A DNA stretch of 64,000 bases from Agapetus fuscipes (Eukaryota > Arthropoda > Insecta > Trichoptera > Glossosomatidae). A program made the translations under genes and the position numbers. Location: the NCBI GenBank assembly GCA_951799405.1, contig OX637345.1:14694001-14758000 (forward strand), given 5' to 3'. Shown one piece after another: positions 20,047 to 30,164 of the stretch; the first letter of the stretch is position 1; the number at the start of each line of letters is the position of its first letter. The notes beneath the pieces are model-generated. The model was not told the origin of the DNA. It searched no databases and saw nothing but the letters and a program-made list of their open reading frames with translations.

Positions 20047-20492
20047 TTGCTGTATATTTTCAATTTATGCAATTAAAAAAAATCATTTCATTGAAAAAAT
20101 TTTTTTCATACAAATGAAATATAACACCATCTATATATATTTATCTAAACTGATTTAAAACAAACTGGTTCATATCCATTCTTCATTCTCCCGCGACGTT
20201 CGATTTTTGAATTTCCATTCTTCTGAACGTAATGTAGGTAGTTTGAATTCTCTCACCTTCAATATTTTCAAACAGCGTTTCAAATCTTGTAATTTCTTGT
20301 TGTTAATTGTATAAGTCGATGTCTTCACTAGCTTTTAAACGTGTTGATGCTTTCACAACCATAAATCTGTCCAATTTTAATCATTTCATATATTGTATTG
20401 TTTTCAATGTCATTTGTTGAAATTGACTGTCATTTGTTTTTGTTTGTGAAAAATTTTCTTCATAGGAATTTCATGTACAGATTTTTTCTTTT
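20047..20492 (-). other. Leader between PBS and gag
   Basis: About 445 nt of untranslated leader in the LTR element, expected to hold the packaging signal; no conserved motif recognised. Confidence 0.5.
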
Positions 20493-20506
20493 ACGTTGGG
20501 CGCCAA
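20493..20506 (-). other. Primer binding site
   Basis: Just inside the 5' LTR the - strand reads tggcgcccaacgt, beginning with the TGG that pairs to a tRNA CCA end. Several Ty3/gypsy-like elements have a closely similar site; I cannot name the tRNA with certainty. Confidence 0.7.
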
Positions 20507-20508
20507 AA

Positions 20509-20771
20509 TGTGAGGGTTTTTCTTCTCTGTCCTGCTGATTGACACAATTAATAATATAACAGCCACTTTAATATGTTTATTTTTATTTCTTTCACAATGT
20601 ATACACAATAAACCACAGCACAATAATATTAATTATTCTTAATTACACAGGCTTGTGGCTATCCCGCCTGGCAAGCTTTTTTCTCCTTTTTTATATTCTT
20701 TTGTTTTCCTTTTCATTCAAATTCAAATCTCATGTTCCATTTTACCTAACAAACAAATCCATCTCGTTACA
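20509..20771 (-). repeat. 5' LTR
   Basis: 263 bp, same ends as the 3' LTR, followed on its inner side by the PBS. Confidence 0.9.
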
Positions 20772-20775
20772 GGTT

Positions 20776-22193
20776 CTTGGCGATGCTAACGTTGAATGAT
20801 AAAATTTTACGGCTGACAATGCTAAAAGCACCTTCATCCTTGCCGTCTCCTGATGATATTGGATAAGAAGCCAACGAAACATCGAGAACACTGAAATTCT
20901 CGAACTAACGGTTCACATAAATATCCGGTTTTTAAATTTTATTTTAAGTAATTTTACAAATAATGCTAAAATCATCGCACACATCAAGGCAAATTAGATC
21001 ATTTATTTCATCAAATCAAATATTGAGATTTTTGAAATGCGTTCCCCAGGGTGCCCAAGGTACAGGCAGATCTTTCTCGTTGCTTATAATCAGCTGTTTT
21101 GACGGGTAGTGAGCAAGGCAGAATGTGAACACGTTCCTCCCACTGTTCCTGTCCATGGTACACGCGCTGCCAAGTGATCGGGGTTTCGTCGGTTTTTGGT
21201 GGATTTCATAGGACCGGTGCAAGATCAATTATTGTTATTTGCCGTAAACGTTGTATAACAGGTATTAAAATTGGATTCAAAATAGAAAAAATATGCTGGT
21301 GAATTTAATTAATCGTTTCCATTTTACAGATCGTTTCACTTGTACATAGATAAGCTATGGATCAAACATTTATTTTTCACTGTTTTTCCTACGTCAGTTT
21401 TTTGTATGCTTCCGAGAATAAGTAATTGCTAAACAAACACTTCTTTAAGATCGCTAAAAATACCACTTTTGTTTGTGTTTTTTTAACAGATGATAACCAC
21501 TGCGTTAATTTTTATGCTAGAAATAAAAACCTCTCTCACTCTTTGGTTTTAATCATTGACAGATTACCTTTATCTATGGTTTTAATACAAACTCTTTTGA
21601 GTGTTTTTCAACGAAAGAATTAGGATTCTTTCTAGTTACAGATGTTGGGAAAAAATACTCTTTTTTTATTTTTTTCATTTTGGCGGGTGGACAATTTGTC
21701 TGTATTGTGCCGTTGGACATTCCGTTTATGGACATAGTGTCGTGGAACCAAATTTACCGATCAAAAAAAATATAACGCGAACCCACAATACTCGCGCAGG
21801 CGTGAGTTTCGAAACTACCAACTTTCTGTAAAGATTTCGTGGCTTCGCCCGAGTTTTTTTTACTCATAACGAATTGACACACCGGAGATCTTTGCTCTCT
21901 TTCTAACTAAGGACGATTTGCGGTTCAGTAAGATGAAACAGATACAGTGTATATTTTCGTTAAATTAGTTTCTAGTCCACATATTATATCGTAAGTTAAT
22001 GGATATGAATGAGTTATTTGTATGAAAAGTCTATACCTACCTACCGATAAAAATATACTCCACAGTTCATAGAGTTCAATACAATCTAGGTTTATGTTTT
22101 GTTGTTTTTAAAAAGTTAATAATTTATTGTGTTCATACAAATTGTATATCCTGTCTATCCATCTATAATCTAAGTTGCAAAAATATATTATCA
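20776..22193. other. LINE remainder then unassigned DNA
   Basis: 20772-20840 continues the LINE split by the LTR element. 20850-20885 holds a ctgatga...cgaaac motif. 21016-21228 is GC-richer and translates on the - strand as SLGSACTMDRNSGRN..., not recognised. 21690-21745 has ggacaatttgtc-like motifs. No gene supported. Confidence 0.4.
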
Positions 22194-22765
22194 GAGCGGT
22201 CCGTAGTCCAGTGGTAACAATTCGAACTCGTAAATGGAAGGTTGTGGGTTCGAATCCCGGCGGAGCACAAAAAATATACCATTTATATTTTCAAACTTGC
22301 TATTCGCTGGGTTGAAAAATTCATAAACCTTTACCAAAGACCGGTCACCAAAGGTCCTTCCAGACTTACACCATCAGCAACTGGGTCTTGCTTGAGAATT
22401 GGCGCTTTGTAGCAATGACCAAGCTCGTAAAAAGACCAATCGATAGGTCAGTTGGTATAATGCCGGCATTCCATGCCGAGAGCAAGGGTTCGATCCTCAC
22501 CGAGGGTGTCAGAAATGATTTACCGTTTCGGTGTATATTTCAAACCCGAAATAAATACCAGCGAGGTGTACTCAGCCTTCACAAGAAATGAGAACCAGCC
22601 TCCTCGGGAGCTGGGAAACCCCCACTTCAACTGAAAGTGGTTGGTGTGAGGCCGTCTCCCATACCCTTAATAAAATAGGTTCCGAATCGCCAAATGCGAC
22701 CCCTTCGGGGGAAACGCAGGCAAGAAGGTACACTGTATGTGTAGCTTAGTTGCGTTGCGTATTGA
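22194..22765 (+). mobile_element. Composite SINE (tRNA-like 1 + tRNA-like 2 + tail), clean copy
   Basis: Best-preserved dimeric copy, without the 5S head. Unit 1 starts gcggtccgtagtccagtgg with B box gggttcgaatcccggc; the X body follows to gaccaagctcgtaaaaag; unit 2 starts accaatcgataggtcagttg with B box gggttcgatcctcacc; the Y tail carries an inverted repeat (cttcaactgaaag) and ends gtagcttagttgcgttg. Confidence 0.82.
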
Positions 22766-22798
22766 AAATGATGATGACGAGTGTTAGAGGGTCTTTAC

Positions 22799-24191
22799 CA
22801 GAGGCGGCTCCTCAATAAAAATGTTGGCAGTTCATAATTTCCGCAAGTTCATTTTTTCTTGTATTTTTTTTGCTTTGGATGGAAATTGCAAGAAATACGT
22901 AAATATAGATTGTTTTATTTAGTTATTAAAAACTCAGTTTTATTTTCACTTTTTATTATTATTGTTTTAAAGGACACAAACGTTTTCGACTACACAGTAG
23001 TCATCATCAGGTCTGTGTCCTTTAAAAAAATAATAATTAAAAGTGAAAATAAAACAGATTTTTTAATAACTAAATAAAGATGAATTTTCAGTGTTAATGC
23101 ACCAACCATCCAAAATATATTGTTTTATTTACGTATACACGAGTAAGTACCTACACCCGTTTTATTGCATAACAAATTAGCGTATTTTAAGCTCGTACTT
23201 ACAGTTACATATTTGAAATGGAAATCCATCCGTCGCTCCTTCGCTTGAGCGAAAGCCTCAATCAAAGCCAAATCAGCACAAAATTTTACACAATCAATTA
23301 TTCTAGATATAGGTAATTATTAATATGTTTGAACGCACTTCGTCATTGAACTTTTTACTTGATTGTCTATAACTAACATCAAGCATTTGTCGAAGATCTG
23401 TTCGGCCTAATAAATTGAAATGCATTACAAGCTCAACTTGAGTTTGCGAAAGTGCATGCTGTTTAACTTTTATCTTTTTCACCATCTTCACGCACTTGCG
23501 ATGCTTTCAAATAATGTTCTTTTTCAAATACTATTCAACTATGATTTTTTTATAATGTCCACGTTTACTTTATTATTAAAATTTATCGTCAGGAAATTAG
23601 TAAAAAACAAAATTGTAAGTTGTTTCACGATAAATTAGAAAATAATGGAAAAAATCTTCACGTTCGATGAAAAAACAACCAGCAGCTGTTTATTTTAACG
23701 TCAACTGATGACGGAATGGAGGTCAACCAAATTCGAGTTACTGGCTTATATTATTTGTAATCAATGTCCTACAAGGATTTCATTGTTTTCGAATATCACG
23801 CACGAATAATTATTATATGTCGGCAATGCACGCAGTTATCCTTGTTGCTCGCACAAAAGGCCTATAATTTATCAGCTCTCTCCCTCTATATCACGGTTCC
23901 TAACTGATCTCAGAAAATGTAAAGGAATTGTTCATTGAAATCCGTTCACTGGGACAAATGCACGAGGAGTATAACTAAACAATAATATTATGTATCATGT
24001 ACGGCGGCTTTGTACTAGCGTAAACCTCAGGCGCTCCATATAATTATGATTTTTAACTTCAGCGACCATTCAAAACATCTGCCACACAATATACTTTTAT
24101 ATTTTAAAGTTTATACAATTATTTTGTTAAAATTATTACAAAATCTAGGCAGTGCACTGTCCCGTTGAACTGTATTGGGGAACCGCCTCTG
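22799..24191. mobile_element. Large non-autonomous hAT element (1393 bp)
   Basis: Ends cagaggcggctcc and ggaaccgcctctg with a perfect 8-bp duplication gtctttac (22791-22798, 24192-24199). It contains a nested palindrome (22914-23078). A 62-codon - strand ORF at 23303-23491 (ELVMHFNLLGRTDLRQMLDV) may be a transposase scrap, but I cannot confirm it. Confidence 0.82.
22914..23078. repeat. Palindromic insert with a hammerhead-like apex
   Basis: 165-bp inverted repeat, arms tttatttagttattaaaaa / tttttaataactaaataaa and cactttt.att, tttaaaggacaca. The apex on the - strand reads CTGATGA, a 6-bp stem gactac/gtagtc, then GAAA. Confidence 0.65.
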
Positions 24192-24199
24192 GTCTTTAC

Positions 24200-24688
24200 C
24201 ACAAAGCCTTACTAGAGAGATTAGTTCTAGTACGGCCTTATCTTAAAACTCCAAGATGCTCAACTGAACAAAAAAAAGGTTACTTTGTATACACTATTAT
24301 CCTTACGATATGGAAACTTGAATGAAGTCAGGTTTGTACAGAAGTCTATGACGTCATTACAAAGGTTGGCCGGCTGAAACGGGAGTGGGCGGAGAGGCAA
24401 ACAATATTATACCGCTTTTCCTTGTTTAGAATCTTTCTGGGAACCACAATACTTCTCCTGGATTAATCAATGCGTAAGAACCATTTCATTATTTGTTTCT
24501 AGTCTGCGAAATTTATTAATTACAGATAAATCTAATGCCAGAAACGAATTTGCGTTATCGACGCTGTGGTTCGAACCCCGCCTGCGTCACAACCCGCAAT
24601 GCAACATCAACAAAAACTTCGACCGCTGTTCAACAGATGCCATTGGGTAGTTATTAATTATAAATGATTCTCTTTGCCAATGCCACCC
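24200..24688. other. No recognisable gene
   Basis: A lone B-box-like gtggttcgaaccccgc at 24567-24585 has no convincing A box or tRNA fold. Otherwise featureless. Confidence 0.4.
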
Positions 24689-24868
24689 CTATCTATCTAT
24701 CTATTATCTATAATCTAAGCTGCAAGGATATGTTAACATTTAAGGCTCATATGAAATGCATGCCTACAGACAGGCACATATATATATATATATATCAGGC
24801 TTATTTATTTTTAATTGCACATGATAAGAGAGCGCCGTTTTTGTGTGTGTCACACCTCAAGGGCCCTC
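24689..24868 (-). repeat. Family B tail, (TA)n and SINE-X tail
   Basis: 24689-24785: tctatctatctattatctat and aatctaagctgcaaggat (reverse family B end), then (TA)n; 24815-24868: reverse type-1 SINE-X tail (gtgtgtcacacctcaaggg). Confidence 0.55.
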
Positions 24869-24873
24869 TCCGA

Positions 24874-25365
24874 TCACGGATAAGACTTTTTGAAAAGGTG
24901 CGTCTTAAGAGCTCCGCGAAATATGCCCATAGATTTGGAGTTCTTCACTCCGGGTGGCAGTCTGTTCCACTCCACCGGACCCGCAACACAGAAAGCACGG
25001 TCTCCAAAATTTGTACGGATCTGACGGTGCGGCTGAACCAAATTGATCGCACCATCGCCCGCAGATCTGAGTGTCTGCCTCCTCACACCCATCTCAACAG
25101 GCGAAATCATGTCAGTCAGATAAGGTGGAGCCACGCCATTGATGGCTTTATATACCATCAGACAAACACGGTAGACCACCCTCTCCGGGAAACGAAGCCA
25201 GTGTAGTTTTTTTAACAGCGGAGTGATGTGAGCGAATTTGGATATCCCGAATATGAGCCTTGCTGCTGAATTTAACACGGATTGAAAGCGGTTGAAATGC
25301 TTCTTTGGCTGCCCACTATAAAGCGTTGAGCAATAATCAATCCGAGACATCACAAACGCACTCAC
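24874..25365 (-). pseudogene. CR1-like LINE ORF2 C-terminal domain
   Basis: Continues the RT above after the frameshift: SRIDYCSTLYSGQPKKHFNR, LNSAARLIFGISKFAHITP, APPYLTDMISP, GDRAFCVAGPVEWNRLPPGV, LKTHLFKKSYP then stop. This is the typical thumb/tail of CR1-group elements. Confidence 0.82.
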
Positions 25366-25399
25366 CAGGGTCTTAACCGCATCTGACGGAAGACACTTT

Positions 25400-26080
25400 C
25401 TAATCGCCTTTATTTGGCGCAGTGAAAAAAAAGGAGGAAGCTATTGTGGCATCTATTTGCCTTTCCAATGTCAGGTTCCGATCCAGTAAGATTCCTAGAA
25501 GTCTCACCGAATCGGAAGGCTGGATCAGCTTACCTCCTATAGAGAGTGCTACCCCATTGACCAATAGATGGTCGCGCCTAGATGTGGCTGCCCAGAGTAT
25601 CTCCGTCTTATCCATGTTCAGGATTAGGCCATTGTTCACCATCCACTCACCGACCTCCGAGATACATCCAGAGACCCTACAACTGAGGTCCTCAGCCATG
25701 TCTGGCCGACAGTGAGAGTATATTTGCCAGTCATCTGCATATGAATGTGAGATGAGGCCCCATTTTTCAACAATACTCTCAATGTCAGCAGTATACAATA
25801 TAAAAAGGATCGGACCCAGCACAGAGCCCTGTGGAACCCCAGAGGACAGCGAGTAGGTAGGTGAGACACTATCACAAACACGCACCGCCTGCTTGCGTTC
25901 CACCAGATAGGAAGAGAACCATGCTAAAGCTCCGCCGGTCAACCCATACGACACCTCCAACCTTTCAATAAGAATCAGATGACTTACTGTGTCAAAAGCC
26001 GCACTCATGTCAAGAAGCGCCAGCAAGGCCAGATCGCCACACTCTACAGCCGATATCATATCCGATACAAGCTTGAGCAT
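25400..26080 (-). pseudogene. CR1-like reverse transcriptase, frameshifted
   Basis: RT palm with SGVPQGSVLGP and YADD boxes; open frame for 226 codons, ending out of frame just past the A8 run. The second part is 24874-25365 (163 codons). One indel separates them, so inactivation is recent. Confidence 0.82.
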
Positions 26081-26086
26081 ACCGGT

Positions 26087-26320
26087 TTAGGTTCGCGCCT
26101 ACACATTCTGCATGTGTGCATACAAATAAAGAAAACCTCATATGGACATAAACCTTGCAACTCCTGCCGCCGTTCCCTGAACCGGGGTGGCATTGGTAAA
26201 AGTGAACCGATTTTTACAGCACGGGTGGTCAACCTCTTACCAACCTATCAGCCTACTTTAGGGAAATTCGGCAAAAGTTACAGGGTTTATTTTCATTTGA
26301 GATTTGGATTTAATTTGTAA
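26087..26320. repeat. Two partial family B copies, opposed
   Basis: 26087-26252 is a reverse 5' half (ccttgcaactcctgccgc, taccaacctatcag); 26253-26320 is a forward middle part (ggcaaaagttacagggttta, ttcatttgagatttgg). Confidence 0.6.
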
Positions 26321-26593
26321 GTAGACCTTAAACATTTGTAAGCATAAACTTACACCATATCTACCATGATCGAGAACATGGTAAATACTTAATTAATCTG
26401 GTTTTATTCAAAACCAACATCAATCGCCATTTCCTTGCAGCGCCTCACGACAGAAGCAACAATTCAAGCAACACCTCTGCAGCACACTTCCAGGGTGACA
26501 TAAACCCCCAAGACTTTCAAGAATTGGGGAGTCTCCCGCACAGGATTCCTTTAAAAAATGCAAGAATCGTCTCTGCCGCACATATATATCTAT

Positions 26594-26822
26594 CAGTGGC
26601 GAAGGGTGAAATACAAGCCGGTTTCCATCGGTTTCCCGTTTAAAATGAGGCAGAAATGATAATAAAGTAGACTGCATGGTTTCAATGGGGGTAAAATACG
26701 TATCATTTCTTTGGTTTTAAATGTATTTTTTTACTTTGTGCCTATATTTTTTAACTACTTTGTTACATCATTTTAAAAGGGAAGCCGATGGGAACCGGCT
26801 TGTATGGCACGCTTCGCCACTA
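26594..26822. mobile_element. hAT MITE (229 bp)
   Basis: Ends cagtggcgaagggtg and cacgcttcgccacta with 50-bp imperfect inverted repeats (acaagccggtttccat, cggtttccc.tttaaaatga). The flanks repeat atatatctat on both sides (26584-26593, 26823-26832), which contains an 8-bp duplication. Confidence 0.78.
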
Positions 26823-27324
26823 ATATATCTATACGAACAAAGATTATGTGGGACCGAAAGAGTCGCTTTGATCATTGTGACACCTGTAAGCAGAGAGTGA
26901 AGAGTGAACAGAAAATTGTAACCTTTATCGTAAAAAAAAAAACTGTGATATAAATGATATAAATTCAAATCGCAATTTAATTAAAAGAACCCCAAGTCAA
27001 ATCATAACAATACAAATAATAAAAACAACGATAAACGAAATACCTACGTCATCAATCTTCAAAATTATCACATCAAAACTACGTTTGTTTTGATTGAGAA
27101 ACAAACAAAAAACCCGCGCCAAGGGGGAGCAGGGGGAGGAAGGTGGGGGGGGGGGTAAATTTGGCACGCATCAATAAAACAAAAAAATAATATCGACTCC
27201 ATTACAAAATACGGTATTATTAAAATCATCTCGTGCGATTGTGGCCGAATTGTGTACTCACTTACTAGTACTGTAATGTGACAACGATTGTCTTGCCTAA
27301 CGGACGATTCGAGCTGCGAACAAA
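26823..27324. other. No recognisable feature
   Basis: A G-rich patch (gggggagcagggggaggaag, 27124-27143, then G10) only. Confidence 0.45.
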
Positions 27325-27470
27325 AAATCTATCGATCTGTAATCTAAGTTGCAAAGATATATGTACACGTGTACATAAGTAAGTTTGCGCTGACAAATGC
27401 TGCATGTGTACTTGCAAATTAAAAACCAAACCTCAAAGGAGCATAAGCCCTGAAACTTTCAACAAAATAA
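27325..27470 (-). repeat. Family B copy
   Basis: gtaatctaagttgcaaagat, gctgacaaatgctgcatgtg, ataagccctgaaac. Confidence 0.62.
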
Positions 27471-27506
27471 CAAATCCGTCAAGAAAAAAATATCTTTCAT
27501 TTAAAT

Positions 27507-28058
27507 CAGGCCTGGCCAACCCAAATTGCACCCCGGGCCGCATTGATGGCCTAAAATTTCCCCAAGGGCCACACATACAAACATTTTACAAAAAAAAAAT
27601 TATATAAATAAACGAAACCACAACCAGATGTGAAAAGAAAACACGCATTGAACCAACAACAAAAAATGTATTTATGTTGTAAACAACATAAAAAAAATTC
27701 AACAATAGAAAAATATTTTAACAATGAAAATGATTAATTAACCCTTAACTTCATAGAGGAAAAAATTCTTAATTTTTCATTTCAATGCAATATTACAAAT
27801 AAAACCAATTATCAGGGACTTCTCCTTTCAGTGCAAGATTTGAGATTCTTTTCGCTTACTTAATTTTTCTAAATCTAGGTATTTCAATATTTGAAGTTAC
27901 ACACCTTAACTGGTTTTCCAGATGTACGTCTGTTATAGACGCCCTATTTTTATTTTCATTATATTTCATTTTTATTTTTCATCACACATGACCGCGGGCC
28001 GCACGTAAAGGCGCCGCGGGCCGCATGCGGCCCGCGGGCTGCGGGTTGGCCAGGCCTG
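27507..28058. mobile_element. Non-autonomous hAT element with GC palindrome
   Basis: 552 bp; ends caggcctggccaaccc and gggttggccaggcctg, a well known hAT (Charlie-like) terminus. Flanks atttaaat / attttaaa are a poor 8-bp match, so the duplication has decayed. A 24-bp perfect palindrome sits at 28014-28037. Confidence 0.75.
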
Positions 28059-28382
28059 ATTTTAAATGTTATTATCATTTAATGATAATAACATGTACTT
28101 AAATAAATTAAAAGCATGTCATTTCAAAAGTCTGTTGAACCATTGTTCGTACACGAGTACTTACTTTATGTCTTTTTTTTACTTTATAGCGGTCCTTAGG
28201 AACTGTTTTAATTTTTTGTAATAGTCGGCGAAAAAAATGAGGTTTCGACAGAAAGGAGTTGTCCTGCAACAGGACATTTCATAAAACCTAATCTGTCGAA
28301 CCTGTCCGTCCGTCTGTATGTATGTATGTGAACAGTCTCAATAGAAGCATCTCGAATTCTAGGCCTTAAGTCATATGTTAAT

Positions 28383-28510
28383 CTTATCTAATCTAATCTA
28401 AGCTGCAAAGATATATATCATTTAAGATTTATATTAAATGCATTCCCACAAGCAGACATGTATAATTTCGCGCTAACACACAATGTGGACCTACAATATA
28501 AAAACCCAAG
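28383..28510 (-). repeat. Family B 3' half
   Basis: atctaatctaatctaagctg, cccacaagcagacatgtata, gtggacctacaatataaa. Confidence 0.65.
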
Positions 28511-29039
28511 ATGCTCAGGATCACTTCGCATTTTTGTTTGTAAATTTAAAATCATCGAGCCCTAAACCCCCACGGCTATAATCTTTTAGTGATTTCTGAG
28601 CCTCCTTTGCTTTGTGTAAACACTTGGGAAAGTGTAGCTTCACGGGAGGGCCTTCTGCCACTCGCATCTCACATAACTTTTGCATGCGAGTCCTGTGACA
28701 CATCCCCGGATGGGATGGATATACAGGGCGTGGGTCAGTGGAAGGGAGACTGACCCTGAGAGAAGGTGTTGTGTATATGTATTTAGAACCAAAATCCGAA
28801 AACTGCTGATTGTGGAGACACCACTTTTTTGGGATCGAATATTGAGGTTAAAATATGTATGCGTCACAATACGTCGCACCCCATTATGCCACTAAAGTCT
28901 ATTATTCGGTGTTGCATAAACTGATTTGATAACCCGTCGTGCTGCGAGTGAGTTTTGTAATGATATTTCTATTAACAGCTCCGCGACCTCGGGGGTGCGC
29001 TCTTTGATAAGCCCTGCCCAAAATGCAGGGATGGCGGGT
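28511..29039. other. Unclassified, shares a segment with 10.9 kb
   Basis: 28683-28735 (gtcctgtgacacatccccgg, gggcgtgggtcag) matches 10894-10945 inverted, so it is dispersed. The rest is unassigned. Confidence 0.35.
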
Positions 29040-29290
29040 GACAGATTTATTGTTCCACGACAAAATGTCCAACGTCACAATGTTAACAGACAAAGGTCCA
29101 CCCGTCAATATGTAGGCATTGTGTTAGTGAACACTTCACGTAATGTTTACGAACATGTTGTCGGTGCACATTTTGTAGATGGACATTATGTCGGTGAGCA
29201 TTTTGTAGCGAGAACATTTTGTCGCATGGGCATTTTGTAGTTGGACATTATGTCGGTGGGTATTGTTTCGGAGGGCTTTCTGTCGCATGA
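29040..29290. repeat. Degenerate ggacattttgtcg array
   Basis: More than ten units around gacattttgtcg/gacattatgtcg with 3-6 nt spacers, e.g. ttgtagatggacattatgtc and gtcgcatgggcattttgtag. Also at 41-80 and, decayed, at 21690. Confidence 0.6.
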
Positions 29291-29364
29291 ATAGGGCCAG
29301 GCTCTTCCAGCTTGGCCTCTCAAGGGGGTCGGATGTTGATGGATGATGATGATGAGTTGATGAT

Positions 29365-29590
29365 TTCTTTATACCGCCGTTTCGTGATGTGGTCACTCAA
29401 AGGGCGCTGGTGCAAGCGATGCCAGAAATTTGCTTGTCTTCAGTGCATTCCGGAACTTTCCATGGTTCTCTAGCTCTCTCACATGATGTGGCAGGTGCTT
29501 CCAGGCCAGAGGGCCAGCAACTGCAAATGCACGCTCTCCAAATATTGTGTTAACTCTTCTTATGGGTTCTTCAATCTTTGATTGGCTCCA
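29365..29590 (-). pseudogene. CR1-like LINE 3' end
   Basis: Reverse: GERAFAVAGPLAWKHLPHHV, RELENHGKFRNALKTSKF, SLAPAPFE then stop. The 3' UTR matches those at 841 and 6010. Confidence 0.65.
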
Positions 29591-30164
29591 GTCTCAGCCG
29601 AGCGCAGTGTAAGGCTTTTTTTGCCGAGGGTGACTGGTTTGAGCGACGCTGCAGGACGATTCGAACCATAGCCTCCCATTGGGAAGGCAAACGAGACAAT
29701 TAATATGACAGGAGTTTAGCATGTATATAGGACAGGTAACGCACATTGTAAGATATATAATAGATGTAATGAGTCGCACAATGGCAGGAGACCTCAGAAA
29801 TGCCGGCAGTTCTAAAATAGCCATCGCCTATTTCAGTGGAGTGACGGGCGTCGGGCATTCCTAGGAGGTCCACCGGCGTAGGTTCCATGTTACAACACCA
29901 CAGTGACAAAACATCACATGACAAAACAACGCAAACATGAAAGACGACAGGAAAGAACATCACAACGACGAAACATCACTTTGCCTTGACTTAGATAGAT
30001 AGATAGATAGATTTATTTAGATAGATAGATAGATTTATTTTCACACATTATAGTAGGTACATGACAGGTTAAACCTAATACATACAATAATTAAAAACAT
30101 TAATAAGTAACCGAAATCAGCTTAGAAGAAACGGAAACCTCTGTCTAAGCTGATTTTTACTTAA
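29591..30164. repeat. Degenerate acatcacatgac repeat and (TAGA)n microsatellite
   Basis: 29905-29985 has acaacaccacagtgacaaaa, atcacatgacaaaacaacg and similar units. 29993-30040 is a (GATA)n/(TAGA)n microsatellite. The rest is unassigned; ggttcgaatcgtcc at 29652 (reverse) is a lone B-box match. Confidence 0.5.

Larger units (their letters stand above)
17018..20771 (-). mobile_element. Recent LTR retrotransposon (Ty3/gypsy-like) lacking reverse transcriptase
   Basis: 3754 bp between two 263-bp LTRs that look identical base for base, flanked by the 4-bp duplication ggtt (17014-17017, 20772-20775). On the - strand: 5' LTR, PBS tggcgcccaacgt, leader, gag (three zinc knuckles), slippery heptamer, protease joined to integrase, a 600-bp AT-rich 3' region, PPT (gagaggaaggagg), 3' LTR. 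No RT or RNase H remains. Identical LTRs mean it jumped recently, so it was mobilised in trans. Confidence 0.9.
24869..26086 (-). mobile_element. CR1/L2-group LINE fragment, reverse transcriptase to 3' end
   Basis: A 5'-truncated LINE. - strand protein in two frames: 26080-25430 with LALLDMSAAFDTVSH (catalytic D), SSGVPQGSVLGPILFILY, HSYADDWQIY (YADD), GLILNMDKTEILW; then from about 25420, after a shift in an A8 run (25426-25433), LRQIKAIRKCLP, SRIDYCSTLYSG, HITPLLKKLHWLRFPERVVY, FGDRAFCVAGPVEWNRLP, LKTHLF and a stop at 24874. Confidence 0.85.

Noticed and set aside
22194..22262. Genuine tRNA gene
   Set aside because: A and B boxes are present, but the acceptor and anticodon arms do not fold, and the sequence recurs as a SINE head.
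24560..24590. tRNA at a B-box match (also 29652 and 33070)
   Set aside because: No A box or cloverleaf around the match.
24664..25206. 180-codon + strand ORF
   Set aside because: Antisense shadow of the CR1-like LINE.
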